Below are positions 14,403-22,643 of a stretch of 29,887 nt of DNA, in pieces (the stretch's first letter is position 1; the number at the start of each line of letters is the position of its first letter). Below the pieces are notes generated by a model. The model was not told where the DNA came from. It did no database searches and worked only from the letters and a program-made list of their open reading frames with translations. Source of the stretch: an uncultured Lachnospiraceae bacterium (GTDB lineage Bacteria > Bacillota > Clostridia > Lachnospirales > Lachnospiraceae); the NCBI GenBank assembly GCA_910588875.1, contig CAJURT010000042.1, positions 1 through 29,887 of the forward strand, written 5' to 3'. A program made the translations under genes and the position numbers.

Positions 14403-15209
14403 ATGGAACAGCTATATGTATTCGGCACCGGCAATGCCGCCGTCACCCATTGCTACAACACCTGTTTTGCCATCCGCGACAATTCCGGCAATTTTTTTAT
14501 GGTGGATGCCGGGGGAGGAAACGGCATCCTGCGGATTCTCGAGGACATGCAGGTGCCTTTTGAGAAGATCCATCACATCTTTGTCACCCATGAGCACACT
14601 GACCATCTCCTTGGCATCATTTGGATGGTTCGGTTTATTGCCACCCGCATCCGCACCGGCTCCTATAAGGGGGATTTAAATATCTACTGCCATGAACAGC
14701 TTATCCCCACCATAGACACCTTCTGCAGGCTAACGCTCCAGGGCAAATTGTACCAGACTATCGGCGACCGTATCCACCTGATTGCCATCCATGACGGTGA
14801 GACCCGCCATATTCTGGATTATGATGTGACTTTTTTTGATATCCACTCAACCAAAGCCCAACAATATGGTTTTACAACTGTATTGGCAAACGGCCGCCGC
14901 TTAACCTGTGCCGGAGATGAGCCGTATAACCCCATCTGCCGCCCTTATGTAGAGCATAGCAGCTGGCTCCTCCATGAGGCATTTTGCCTGTACGGGGAAC
15001 GGGAACGCTTTCAGCCTTATGAAAAGCATCACAGCACTGTCAAAGATGCCTGCGAACTGGCCACCCGGCTTTCCATCCCAAACCTGGTCCTTTGGCATAC
15101 GGAGGACAAATCCATCCTGCACCGCAAGGAACTTTATCTGGCGGAGGGCCGCCAGTATTACAGCGGGAATCTTCTTGTCCCGGATGACAGGGAAATCATC
15201 GATTTATAA
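14403..15209 (+). CDS. MBL-fold metallo-hydrolase (RNase Z-like)
   Basis: A 268-residue metallo-beta-lactamase fold protein. The zinc motif H63-x-H65-x-D67-H68 (THEHTDHLLGI), the Asp in CAGDEPYN, and a late His in LVLWHTEDK are visible. The N-terminus FGTGNAAVTHCYNT resembles RNase Z/arylsulfatase-like MBL proteins, but the exosite and length of true tRNase Z are not evident, so the substrate is unknown. The start at 14403 is supported by GGGAGG 9 bases upstream; the longer frame from 14343 runs through the tRNA terminator and is rejected. Its place right after a tRNA gene may hint at an RNA-related job, but that is only context. Confidence 0.88.
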   Translation: MEQLYVFGTGNAAVTHCYNTCFAIRDNSGNFFMVDAGGGNGILRILEDMQVPFEKIHHIFVTHEHTDHLLGIIWMVRFIATRIRTGSYKGDLNIYCHEQLIPTIDTFCRLTLQGKLYQTIGDRIHLIAIHDGETRHILDYDVTFFDIHSTKAQQYGFTTVLANGRRLTCAGDEPYNPICRPYVEHSSWLLHEAFCLYGERERFQPYEKHHSTVKDACELATRLSIPNLVLWHTEDKSILHRKELYLAEGRQYYSGNLLVPDDREIIDL

Positions 15210-15272
15210 GAACCATGGCTTTATTTTCTGAAAAATATTTCGGGGAAACCCATATGAATAACAAAAACAGAC

Positions 15273-15300
15273 TGTGGGCTCCCTTCTAAGGAGCCCACAT
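15273..15300. terminator. Terminator hairpin between the convergent MBL and phosphohexomutase genes
   Basis: Perfect 10-bp stem TGTGGGCTCC (15273-15282) with GGAGCCCACA (15290-15299) and a 7-base loop. The plus side is followed only by TTTCTG; on the minus side GTCTGTTTTTG lies a few bases further on. It probably serves both convergent transcripts. Confidence 0.72.
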
Positions 15301-15444
15301 TTCTGAATATATCTTACTGGTTCACAGACAGCGGACAGGGGAGCACTCCCGCTTGCCCACCGAAGATACTTTTGCCGATTATCAAAATCTTTGACGCTGC
15401 CGCCCGCACTTCTCTTCCCCGGTCAGCCCCTGGCTAACCATCCT

Positions 15445-15521
15445 TTTCACTCCTCCGCCACCTTCCGGACAGCCGCCTCAGCCTTTCACTCCCCCGCCAG
15501 TTCCCGGACAGCCGCCGTCAG
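15445..15521. repeat. 39-bp duplication of the 3' end of the phosphohexomutase gene, including its stop codon
   Basis: The sequence 15484-15521 recurs 39 bases downstream of the coding direction at 15445-15482 with a few differences. Read in the gene's frame past its TGA, the copy encodes AEAAVRKVAEE then a second TGA, against LTAAVRELAGE then TGA in the gene. The period is exactly 13 codons. Confidence 0.78.
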
Positions 15522-17228
15522 TTTCTCCAGTTTTTCTTCTGCCTCTTCCCGGCTCCTGCCCTTAACCCCCATATAAAACTTCACCTTGGGTTCCGTCCCT
15601 GAGGGGCGGATACAGCACCAGTTATCCCCCTCCAGGTCAAAATACAGCACATTGGATTTTGGCAGTCCGGAAGGCGTCTCCTCCCCGGAAGCATAATCCT
15701 GTATAATCTCTTTGTCATAATCCCGAAGCCTTTCCACCCGATACCCACCGATCCTGTCCGGCGGCTCCTTCCGGATTCTTTCCAGAAGTTCACGGATTTT
15801 CTGCGCTCCTTCCTGCCCCTTCCTGGTAATGGTGCAGAGTCCCTCCTGAAAGTATCCGTATTTTTCATACAGGCGCTCCATCTGCTGACACAGAGTCAGC
15901 CCCTGAGACCGGTAGTACGCAGCCGCCTCGCACAGAGCCATCACGGCCACCACGGCATCCTTGTCCCGGGCATGGGTTCCCACCAGGCATCCATAACTCT
16001 CCTCATATCCGAATAGAAACTCATGGCTGTGATCCTGTTCAAAGAACTTAATCTGTTCCCCGATATACTTAAAGCCTGTCAGAGTCTCGATTCTCTCCAC
16101 CCCATAGGCCCCGGCAATCCCGCAGGACATTTTCCCGGAAACAATCGTCGTCACCACAGCCCCGTTCACCGGTATGGCCTTAAGCGCCTGCTTCTGAGAA
16201 AGGATATACTCCAGAATGATCATTCCCGACATATTCCCGGTAAATGCCTCATACTCCCCGGTTTCCCGGTTCTTTGCATAAATGCCCAGCCGGTCTGCGT
16301 CCGGATCTGTGGCAAGCACTATATCCGCGTCCACCTGTCCGGCCAGCTTTAATGCCAGGGCAAACGCATTCTTATCCTCCGGATTGGGATAACTGACGGT
16401 GGGAAAATCCCCGTCCGGCAGTTCCTGTTCCGGCACCACACAGACGTGCGCAAATCCCAGTTCCCGCAAAATACGCCGCACCGGAAGATTTCCCGTCCCA
16501 TGCAAAGGCGTATAGACGATTCTCATATCCCTGCCCTGTTCCCGGATCATCTCCGGATGAATCACCAGCTTTTTCAGTTCCTCCATATAGGCATCGTCGA
16601 TCTCTGTGCCGACCACCCGGTACAGCCCTCCGGCCTGCGCCTCTTCCTGGTCCATGGTACGCGTCTGGCCAAAATCCGTAATGGCATTAACCTCCCCGAT
16701 GATCTCCTTATCCCTGGGCGCCGTGATCTGGGCTCCATCCTCCCAGTAAACCTTGTAGCCGTTATATTCCGGCGGATTATGGCTGGCTGTCACCACAATC
16801 CCTGCAATACATTTCAGATAACGCAGGGCAAAGGACAGCATGGGAGTCGGACGCAGCGACTCAAAAATGTAAGCACGGATTCCGTTCGCCGCCAGGCACA
16901 GCGCCGCCTCCTTTGCAAATTCCGGCGACATCCGGCGGGAATCAAAGGCAATGGCAACGCCCCGCTCCTCCCCCTGATTCTTTCTGATATAATTGGCAAG
17001 ACCCTGGGTGGCCTTCCTCACCGTATACACATTCATCCGGTTTGTGCCCGCTCCCAACACACCCCGCAGCCCGCCGGTCCCGAATTCCAGTTCCCGGTAA
17101 AACCGGTCTGTAAGTTCTGCTTCATTCCCCTCCAGAGCCCGCAGTTCTGCCTTTGTCCCTTCATCAAATACCGGCGACTCCAGCCACAACCGGTAGCGCT
17201 CTGCCACCTGCTTCTTCATCTCCGCCAT
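15486..17228 (-). CDS. Phosphohexomutase (phosphoglucomutase/phosphomannomutase)
   Basis: A 580-residue alpha-D-phosphohexomutase. Visible parts are the substrate/domain-1 region GTGGLRGVLGAGTNRMN, the catalytic phosphoserine Ser149 in TASHNPPEYNGYK, the metal loop DPDADRLG near 300, the sugar-binding loop GYEESYG, and the phosphate-binding RPSGTEPKVKFY near the C-terminus. It converts hexose-1-phosphate to hexose-6-phosphate. Its place as last gene behind the GH130 phosphorylase suggests it handles the mannose-1-phosphate made there, as well as glucose-1-phosphate. AGGAGG lies 8 bases before the ATG at 17228. The 248-base spacer upstream is repeat-rich and could in principle separate transcripts, but no terminator or promoter is evident in it. 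Confidence 0.93.
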   Translation of the reverse strand: MAEMKKQVAERYRLWLESPVFDEGTKAELRALEGNEAELTDRFYRELEFGTGGLRGVLGAGTNRMNVYTVRKATQGLANYIRKNQGEERGVAIAFDSRRMSPEFAKEAALCLAANGIRAYIFESLRPTPMLSFALRYLKCIAGIVVTASHNPPEYNGYKVYWEDGAQITAPRDKEIIGEVNAITDFGQTRTMDQEEAQAGGLYRVVGTEIDDAYMEELKKLVIHPEMIREQGRDMRIVYTPLHGTGNLPVRRILRELGFAHVCVVPEQELPDGDFPTVSYPNPEDKNAFALALKLAGQVDADIVLATDPDADRLGIYAKNRETGEYEAFTGNMSGMIILEYILSQKQALKAIPVNGAVVTTIVSGKMSCGIAGAYGVERIETLTGFKYIGEQIKFFEQDHSHEFLFGYEESYGCLVGTHARDKDAVVAVMALCEAAAYYRSQGLTLCQQMERLYEKYGYFQEGLCTITRKGQEGAQKIRELLERIRKEPPDRIGGYRVERLRDYDKEIIQDYASGEETPSGLPKSNVLYFDLEGDNWCCIRPSGTEPKVKFYMGVKGRSREEAEEKLEKLTAAVRELAGE

Positions 17229-17354
17229 ATGAATAACCTCCTGTTTTTCTCCCGCAATTCTCCTACAATTCTCCTACAACCTGTCTCCTGCTGTTTTACC
17301 GTTGTCATACACAGACTGGAGCATCCGCTTTTCAGTGCTTTCCCTGACCTCACG

Positions 17355-17450
17355 CCATCCGGCTTTCCTTCCATCCGGCCTTCTTTCCATCTGGCCTTTC
17401 TTCCATCCGGTCTTCCTTCCATCTGGCTTTCCTTCCATCCGGCCTTCCCC
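17355..17450. repeat. 16-bp tandem repeat, six copies
   Basis: Six consecutive 16-bp units of the form CCATCCGGCCTTCCTT differ mainly at C/T positions. Sixteen is not a multiple of three, and open frames here shift between repeats, so the array is non-coding. It fills the spacer between the GH130 stop and the mutase start. Confidence 0.9.
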
Positions 17451-17459
17451 AGTCCGTTT

Positions 17460-17490
17460 CCTGCCTTATTCCTGCCTTATTCCTGCTCTT
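17460..17490. repeat. 11-bp tandem repeat spanning the GH130 stop codon
   Basis: CCTGCCTTATT occurs at 17460-17470 and 17471-17481, followed by a partial third copy. On the minus strand each unit carries a TAA, and the one at 17477-17479 is the gene's stop codon. Confidence 0.8.
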
Positions 17491-18652
17491 CCAGCAGTTC
17501 CCGGTTCTTCCGGATCAGTTCCACCCGCTGCCGCACACAATCCGCGCTTCTCCCCGGATCCCGCGGCGTTTCAAACACATAGTCCACCAGCTTCTTCAGT
17601 GTCGTTTCTGCCACATGCATCCGCGTATCCGACGACGCATAATAGATCAGCACCTGCCCATTCTCCCGGACAACGGCACCGTTGGTAAACACCACATTTG
17701 ACACATCCCCCACCCGCTCCCAGCCTCTGGGCGCAATCAAAAACCCCGACGGCTCCGCGATCACCTGCTCCGGATGGTCCAAATCCGTGGCAAAAGCATA
17801 GATCACGTACCGCAGGCCAGCCGCCGTATTGCGGACACCATGGGCAATATGAATCCATCCCCTTTCTGTCCGAATCGGCACCGCACCGGCGCCGTTTTTC
17901 GACTCTGTAATCGTATGATATTTGCGCAGGCTGGTCATGATCTCCTCATCAATCACCGCATGTGTGATATCTTCACACAGCCCAAAGCCCACACCGCCGC
18001 CGCTTCCCGTATCAATAAAATCATCCATAGGCCGGGTATAAAAAGCATACTTTCCATTCACAAACTCCGGGTGCAGCACCACATTCCGCTGCTGAGGCGA
18101 GCGCAATGTCACCAGGTTGGGGAACCGTTCCCAGTTCTTCAAATCCTTTGTCCGCACAATCCCCGCCGCTGCCACCGCCGCTGACAGATCTTTCACTGAA
18201 GTATCCTTGCTCTCCGAGCAGAACACCCCATAAATATATCCGTCCTCATGCTTTGTCAGCCGCATATCATACACATTGGTCTCCTCCGGGCAGGTATCCG
18301 GCAGCACTACCGGTTCCTCCCAAAAGCGAAAACCATCCACCCCGCTCTCGCTCTCCGCCACGGCAAAGAAGGACTTCCTGTCATTCCCCTCCACCCGCAC
18401 CACCAGGCAGATCTTCCCGTCCAGTTCCACCGCGCCGGAATTCATCACCGCATTCACTCCCAGCCGCTCCATAAAATACGGGTTCGTTGCCTCATCCAGA
18501 TCATACCGCCACTCCACCGGAATATGCTCCCTGGTCAGCACCGGGTCCACATACCGGTCATAAATCCCGTTATAAAAATCCGCCTTCTGATTCTTTCTGG
18601 CAATCAGCCTCTCCAGCTTATCCTTCTCTGCCTGATATCTCTCATGAACCAT
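17477..18652 (-). CDS. GH130 beta-mannoside phosphorylase (likely 4-O-beta-D-mannosyl-D-glucose phosphorylase)
   Basis: A 391-residue five-bladed beta-propeller enzyme. The N-terminal helical segment and the sequence NPYFMERLGVNAVMNSGAVE are typical of GH130 subfamily 1. The catalytic Asp129 is in VYDMRLT, and phosphate/substrate residues sit in RNVVLHPEF and YTRPMDDFIDTGSGGG. By family it phosphorolyses beta-1,4-mannosyl-glucose to alpha-mannose-1-phosphate and glucose, saving ATP. No signal peptide, so cytoplasmic. A GAGGTG ribosome binding site lies 5 bases before the ATG. The epimerase gene upstream makes its substrate and the mutase downstream uses its product. Another beta-mannoside acceptor specificity (e.g. 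mannosyl-GlcNAc) cannot be excluded from sequence alone. Confidence 0.9.
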   Translation of the reverse strand: MVHERYQAEKDKLERLIARKNQKADFYNGIYDRYVDPVLTREHIPVEWRYDLDEATNPYFMERLGVNAVMNSGAVELDGKICLVVRVEGNDRKSFFAVAESESGVDGFRFWEEPVVLPDTCPEETNVYDMRLTKHEDGYIYGVFCSESKDTSVKDLSAAVAAAGIVRTKDLKNWERFPNLVTLRSPQQRNVVLHPEFVNGKYAFYTRPMDDFIDTGSGGGVGFGLCEDITHAVIDEEIMTSLRKYHTITESKNGAGAVPIRTERGWIHIAHGVRNTAAGLRYVIYAFATDLDHPEQVIAEPSGFLIAPRGWERVGDVSNVVFTNGAVVRENGQVLIYYASSDTRMHVAETTLKKLVDYVFETPRDPGRSADCVRQRVELIRKNRELLEEQE

Positions 18653-18760
18653 CTCTGCACCTCATTCTTTCTTCCTGCTTATCCTACGGCTTCCTTTTCC
18701 CCAATCACGATTCTGAAAATTCTTCCGTTCCTCGCATTCAAAAACATCTGCGTCAGATCC

Positions 18761-18900
18761 CTTTCCCGGGTATACCCGAAAACGTCTCATTCCTTTTTTA
18801 TGTCACGTCCAAAAAAATTCTCATTTTCTCTTTCCCTGGCACCTCCGGAAATTTCTCATTTCTTCTTTCCCAAACACCTCCAAAAATTTCTCATTTCTTC
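18761..18900. repeat. 35-bp tandem repeat, about four degenerate copies, beginning inside the epimerase gene end
   Basis: Units 18866-18900 and 18831-18865 are 35 bp each and nearly identical (minus strand GAAGAAATGAGAAATTT then TGGAGGTG or CGGAGGTG); 18794-18830 and 18761-18793 are more diverged copies. The first unit contains the epimerase TGA stop, which recurs in the second unit. The oldest copy contains the palindrome CGGGTATACCCG (18767-18778). The rest of the spacer to 18653 shows no gene. Confidence 0.8.
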
Positions 18901-20057
18901 ATCCTCCGGATTACCTCCATGCACATTCTTCCGTTATGGTAAGGACATTTCCAGGGCTCCACAATCGGCTCTCCCTCAACCGGCCTGCCGATCTCATCCA
19001 CCCGCCAGTACCACTCCGAGCCTTCTCTCTTGTCAACCATCACCTGATCAATATACTCCCAGATGTCCCGGGCCGCCTCCAAAAAATACTCTCTTTCCGG
19101 CCACTTCTCCCATGCATTCAGAAATCCCACAACCGCCTCTGCCTGCACCCACCAGATTCGATCCGTATTGTCCACGCCGTTTTCACACTCATTCATCACA
19201 CTGTGGTCCCGATACGCCCGCTCACAGATCTCCTCCGCCAGAGCCAGAATCACCGGCTCCAGCTTCCTCGTATAGCGCTCATCCTCCAGCACCCGGCAGC
19301 CCCGGTCCAAAAGCCACGACGACTCAATATCATGTCCATAGGAATGAAGGTCAATCAGCGAATTCCATTTCCCGTCAAAAAACACCTCCTGCCGTCTTTT
19401 CTCCGGATTATAGACCTTATCTGCAAACACATCCAGAATCTCCCGAAGCTTCTGCGCCACATCCGCCCGACGATCCACCCGGTAAAGTTCTGTATAAGCC
19501 TCAAACACATGAAGCAGCGTATTCATGGTCCGCGCCGCCATCACCCCGTTCTCCGAAAGCTTCTCATTGGAAACCGGCACAAAATCCCGGCTAAATGCCT
19601 CCCCATATCCCCCCTCGTCTCTGCATCGGGTCTCAATCAACTCATACAGGTCATAAGCCAGCTTCAGCGCCTCTTTATTTTTGCTGGCTGCATAGTAGGA
19701 GGACAATGCATACACCGCAAACGCCTGATTGTAGGTATGCTTGGTGTCATCCTCCGCCTTCCCGTCGCATCCCAGAGACCAGTATACCCCTCCGAAATCT
19801 CTGTCCACACAAAAATCCCGCAAAAACAAATAGGCATGCTCCCCGTATTTCAGCAATTCCGGATCCTTCAATGTCAGATAAGCATTAGAAAAAAACCATA
19901 AAATACGGCTGTTTAAGATAACCCCCTTCACCGCTTCCCTGTCCAGTTCCAGGTTATAGCCCACATACCCATAGAACCCTCCTCTGTGCCAGTCCGCCAG
20001 CCCCTCCCAAAAGGGAATCAGCTTTTTCCTCAAATGCTCCTCAATCTGCTGTACCAT
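18891..20057 (-). CDS. Cellobiose/mannobiose 2-epimerase (AGE superfamily)
   Basis: A 388-residue (alpha/alpha)6-barrel epimerase of normal length. Family hallmarks are KHTYNQAFAVYALSSYY, His183 in LLHVFEAY, His242 in YGHDIESSWLL, WWVQAEAVVGFLNAW, and His374 in CPYHNGRMCMEV; the three histidines correspond to the catalytic ring of known cellobiose 2-epimerases. It interconverts the reducing-end glucose and mannose of beta-1,4-linked disaccharides, so beta-1,4-mannobiose becomes mannosyl-glucose, the GH130 substrate. GGAGG lies 8 bases before the ATG. The gene is 39 bases behind the esterase gene in the same operon. Cytoplasmic. Confidence 0.93.
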   Translation of the reverse strand: MVQQIEEHLRKKLIPFWEGLADWHRGGFYGYVGYNLELDREAVKGVILNSRILWFFSNAYLTLKDPELLKYGEHAYLFLRDFCVDRDFGGVYWSLGCDGKAEDDTKHTYNQAFAVYALSSYYAASKNKEALKLAYDLYELIETRCRDEGGYGEAFSRDFVPVSNEKLSENGVMAARTMNTLLHVFEAYTELYRVDRRADVAQKLREILDVFADKVYNPEKRRQEVFFDGKWNSLIDLHSYGHDIESSWLLDRGCRVLEDERYTRKLEPVILALAEEICERAYRDHSVMNECENGVDNTDRIWWVQAEAVVGFLNAWEKWPEREYFLEAARDIWEYIDQVMVDKREGSEWYWRVDEIGRPVEGEPIVEPWKCPYHNGRMCMEVIRRMKK

Positions 20058-20096
20058 CCTTCTCTCCTCCTTTTCCTCTGTCGGCTCCCATCCGCC

Positions 20097-21143
20097 TCAA
20101 TCCTCCCACACGGGAATATCCAGCCGGTTGATATAATCCGTCAGTTCCCCGGCCATCTGCTCTGCCTCTGGAATCCGGATATGTCCTGGCGTTCCGCATC
20201 CGTTTTTCCTATACAGAAAATGCCGGATCCGGTTATCCTTAAGTTCCCTGCACACAGCCTCAATCGCCTCATCCCACTCCCGGCTGTGTTCCATGATAGT
20301 GGTTGTCAAAAGAATCACTGCCCCGGGGTATCTTCCCCGAAGTTCCTGAAGCCAGCACCTGTATCGATATTTCCAATAAGCAGCACGAACCCCCTCGGGA
20401 TCCGTTTTCATATAATCATCCGGATGGCTGTCATTCTGCCCCACCGCTACGATCACCACATGAGGAATATAGCAGGAGAAATCCCAGGCAGAAGGCTCTC
20501 CCAACATTGGATGATAATGCATCTTGTCCCACATAAACTCCATCCCCGGATAGACCGGCGGCTCCACCCAGCCATTTCCATTTAAAAGAGGGATGCCGCC
20601 CTGGGAAATGCTGTGAAGTTCCGCCCCCAGCCTCCGCGCTGCAATCCATCCATAGGAATACCAGCTGTTAGAGTATTCCCCATTATGTTCCGGATCCGGC
20701 TGCCCCACATAAGCAACCGCCTCGGAAACCTCCCCGGCTGACACCGAGTCCCCATAGATCTCGATTCTTCTGCCAGGCCTCTTTGGCTGTTCCAGAAGCC
20801 GGCTGCCCTCTGACAGTTCCAGCCCCTTTATCACAAATTCATGGCAGCTGTCCTGACGCTTAAAAAACAACACCTCATGCTCCCGCTCCTCATCCTCCTC
20901 CAGAATAACCAGCCGGGTCTCTCCCCGGGCCTCCAGCTTCCACTTTTTTTGCTCACCGTCAACAATCGCCCCCACATAATTATCCCAGTATACTCTCCGG
21001 TTTTCCAACACTATTTCGGCTCTTTTTCCCCAAAAACGAAATCCCAGCGAGGATGCCGGAAATATAAACTCCGGCCTCTCCGGATTCCTCCTGTCAATCC
21101 GCCCTGTGTAACGCAGGCGGATATCCCCTGGCGATATCCTCAT
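20097..21143 (-). CDS. CE2-type acetylesterase (jelly-roll plus SGNH domain)
   Basis: A 348-residue protein. The N-terminal ~110 residues form a beta jelly-roll (RYTGRIDRR, FPASSLGFRF, VYWDNYVGAIVDG). The SGNH hydrolase follows, with nucleophile Ser133 in IYGDSVSAGE, AVGQNDSHPDD (235-242), and catalytic His321 in GCGTPGHIRIPEAEQMA. This two-domain layout and these motifs are those of carbohydrate esterase family 2, which removes acetyl groups from mannans and other sugars; related gut Lachnospiraceae use CE2 enzymes inside the cell on imported acetylated manno-oligosaccharides. No signal peptide. The start at 21143 is chosen for AGGAGG 6 bases upstream; the frame is open further up without support. 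It is the first gene of the manno-oligosaccharide operon. Confidence 0.88.
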   Translation of the reverse strand: MRISPGDIRLRYTGRIDRRNPERPEFIFPASSLGFRFWGKRAEIVLENRRVYWDNYVGAIVDGEQKKWKLEARGETRLVILEEDEEREHEVLFFKRQDSCHEFVIKGLELSEGSRLLEQPKRPGRRIEIYGDSVSAGEVSEAVAYVGQPDPEHNGEYSNSWYSYGWIAARRLGAELHSISQGGIPLLNGNGWVEPPVYPGMEFMWDKMHYHPMLGEPSAWDFSCYIPHVVIVAVGQNDSHPDDYMKTDPEGVRAAYWKYRYRCWLQELRGRYPGAVILLTTTIMEHSREWDEAIEAVCRELKDNRIRHFLYRKNGCGTPGHIRIPEAEQMAGELTDYINRLDIPVWED

Positions 21144-21256
21144 TCCTGTCCTCCTTCCCCCTTTTTCTGCCAGTCCCGCATCTTGACCGAAAACCATTCA
21201 GACAGGCAGAACCGCCATGAAACATGGCTTCTTTCCATCATTTATACGGATTGGTT

Positions 21257-21283
21257 TGATTTAAATAAATCACGTATTTAAAT
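21257..21283. promoter_or_regulatory. Candidate LacI-type operator at the start of the mannan operon
   Basis: A near-palindrome TGATTTA-AA-TAAATCA (21257-21272) overlaps a second inverted repeat ATTTAAATA (21259-21267) / TATTTAAAT (21275-21283). Both sit immediately downstream of the -10 element, at about +1 to +28, where a repressor would block transcription. The adjacent LacI-family gene is the natural candidate. The A/T-rich composition raises the chance of coincidence. Confidence 0.5.
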
Positions 21284-21290
21284 TAATTTA

Positions 21291-21319
21291 ATTATATATC
21301 TTTTATTAAATTTAATCAA
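21291..21319 (-). promoter_or_regulatory. Sigma-A promoter of the CE2-epimerase-GH130-mutase operon
   Basis: Minus strand TTGATT (21314-21319), a 17-base spacer, then a perfect TATAAT (21291-21296). The predicted start near 21284 gives a leader of about 140 nt. Confidence 0.75.
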
Positions 21320-21391
21320 GTATTTTTTTATAAATTTTTATTAATATATTCATTAACAAGACTGTCTTTCCGGCCATCCCCGGCCGCACAT

Positions 21392-21571
21392 AAAAAAGAA
21401 TCCTGCTCCGCAGGATTCTCCGCCTGCGGCGGGTCGCTTCAGCGACATGATTCCTTTCCGCCGCAGGCATTGGCTCACTTAGCGAATGCAATGAGCTTAG
21501 TGAACAAGCCCACACCGTGTTGCGATCCTCGCGGAGCGTTTTTGTATCATAGGACGCACTTTCCTATGATA
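21392..21571 (-). repeat. 180-bp highly structured non-coding element of unknown type
   Basis: From right to left on the minus strand it contains a perfect 10-bp hairpin TATCATAGGA/TCCTATGATA (21545-21571) and a G/C-rich segment. An 11-bp stem GCCTGCGGCGG/CCGCCGCAGGC (21422-21432 with 21458-21468) encloses a small GTCGC/GCGAC hairpin. Last is a perfect 9-bp hairpin AGAATCCTG/CAGGATTCT (21397-21419) followed by TTTTTT, a good terminator. The base composition differs from the A/T-rich flanks. It may be a dispersed palindromic element, or a structured RNA ending in its own terminator. It holds no credible protein gene. Confidence 0.6.
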
Positions 21572-21572
21572 T

Positions 21573-21604
21573 AAAAAAGGCCATCAATCCTGAGACTGAT
21601 AGCC
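21573..21604 (-). terminator. Terminator of the LacI-family gene
   Basis: Read on the minus strand, 11 bp (21594-21604 with 21579-21589) form a stem with a 4-base loop that includes two G-U pairs, followed by TTTTTT (21573-21578). The wobble pairs would be C-A mismatches on the other strand, so the hairpin is specific for leftward transcripts. Confidence 0.85.
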
Positions 21605-21632
21605 CTTCTTACCTTCACAATCTGACGGTTTA

Positions 21633-22643
21633 TCACACCCGCCTCTTCACACTTTCCCTTTCAATCAGCTGGCCGGTCACAATCTGAATTCCCTTTACAT
21701 ACGGCTCATTTTTAATCTTTTTAATCAAAGAGCGCACACAGATTCCCGCCATGCGCATCAAATCCACCTCGTAAGTGGTAATTCTGTCTGATTCCATTCC
21801 CAGCGGAAGAAAATTGTCAAAGCCCACTACTGACACATCCTCCGGCACCCGGCATCCTTTATCCTCCAGGCTTCGGATCATAACCTGTGCCGTCACGTCA
21901 CAGTTGCACACATAGGCGTCACAGTTCCCGATATCCACCGGCAGCTTATCATAAGTCGCCCCCCGCATATCCCGGTCCGGAATCTCCCAATCCTCCTCAA
22001 ACCGGATATTGTTCTCCCGCAGCGCCCGCCTGTAGCCCCAGAACCGGTCTGTAATGCTGCTGGTGGCATCCACACTGCCCACAAAGCCGATCCTTTTATG
22101 GCCTGTCTCAATCAGATAATCCGTGAGTTGGTAGGTTCCGTAATATCCGTCAGAAATCACCGTATCAAACCGGGCTGACGGAATATAGGCATCCAGGAAA
22201 AATACCGGGCACCTGGTCTGGCGAACCATCTTTGAAATGTAGGACTCGTCCATCTGCCCCAAAAAGATCAGGCCATCCACCTTTCCGTCCTGCACCATCT
22301 TTGGCAGATTGCCTGCTTTTTCATCCTCCTCCGTCAGCAGTTCTAAAATGCCGTAATATTCATTATCATAAAGCGCCCTTACCACCCGCTCATACAACTG
22401 ACCATAAAATGTGATCGAATACCCATAATACCGCTCCCGGACCACTACCCCGATATTGCCCGTGCCTGTCACCGCAGGCTTTACCGAAACGCTGGGTACA
22501 TATCCCATCTGCGCGGCGGCTTCCTTAATCCGGCTTCTTAGTTCTTCACTTACCCCTGGCTTTCCGGACAACGCCTTTGACACAGCAACCGCACTCACTC
22601 CGATCTGTGCCGCAATATCCGCCAATGTTACATCCTTCGCCAT
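21633..22643 (-). CDS. LacI-family transcriptional regulator
   Basis: A 336-residue repressor-type protein. The HTH at the N-terminus (VTLADIAAQIGVSAVAVSKALSG), the hinge (KEAAAQMGYVPS) and a periplasmic-binding-protein-like sensor domain (IGVVVRERYYGYS to the C-terminus) are all present. LacI proteins bind palindromic operators and release them on binding a sugar or sugar phosphate; here a manno-oligosaccharide-derived ligand is the best guess from context. ATG at 22643 has AGGAG 7 bases upstream and starts directly at the HTH, as usual. An alternative TTG start at 22721 has a strong AAGGAGG 10 bases upstream and would add 26 charged residues. It has its own terminator and lies upstream of the mannan operon on the same strand. 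Confidence 0.92.
   Translation of the reverse strand: MAKDVTLADIAAQIGVSAVAVSKALSGKPGVSEELRSRIKEAAAQMGYVPSVSVKPAVTGTGNIGVVVRERYYGYSITFYGQLYERVVRALYDNEYYGILELLTEEDEKAGNLPKMVQDGKVDGLIFLGQMDESYISKMVRQTRCPVFFLDAYIPSARFDTVISDGYYGTYQLTDYLIETGHKRIGFVGSVDATSSITDRFWGYRRALRENNIRFEEDWEIPDRDMRGATYDKLPVDIGNCDAYVCNCDVTAQVMIRSLEDKGCRVPEDVSVVGFDNFLPLGMESDRITTYEVDLMRMAGICVRSLIKKIKNEPYVKGIQIVTGQLIERESVKRRV

Noticed and set aside
17355..17450. CRISPR-like array
   Set aside because: The 16-bp units are directly adjacent without unique spacers, so this is a simple tandem repeat.
18248..19594. Long plus-strand frame of 448 codons
   Set aside because: It runs antisense across GH130, a repeat spacer and the epimerase; Pro/Ser/His-rich with no domain.
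21312..21515. Minus-strand Arg-rich 67-codon frame
   Set aside because: It is a translation of the palindromic non-coding element; no ribosome binding site, and the composition follows the hairpins.
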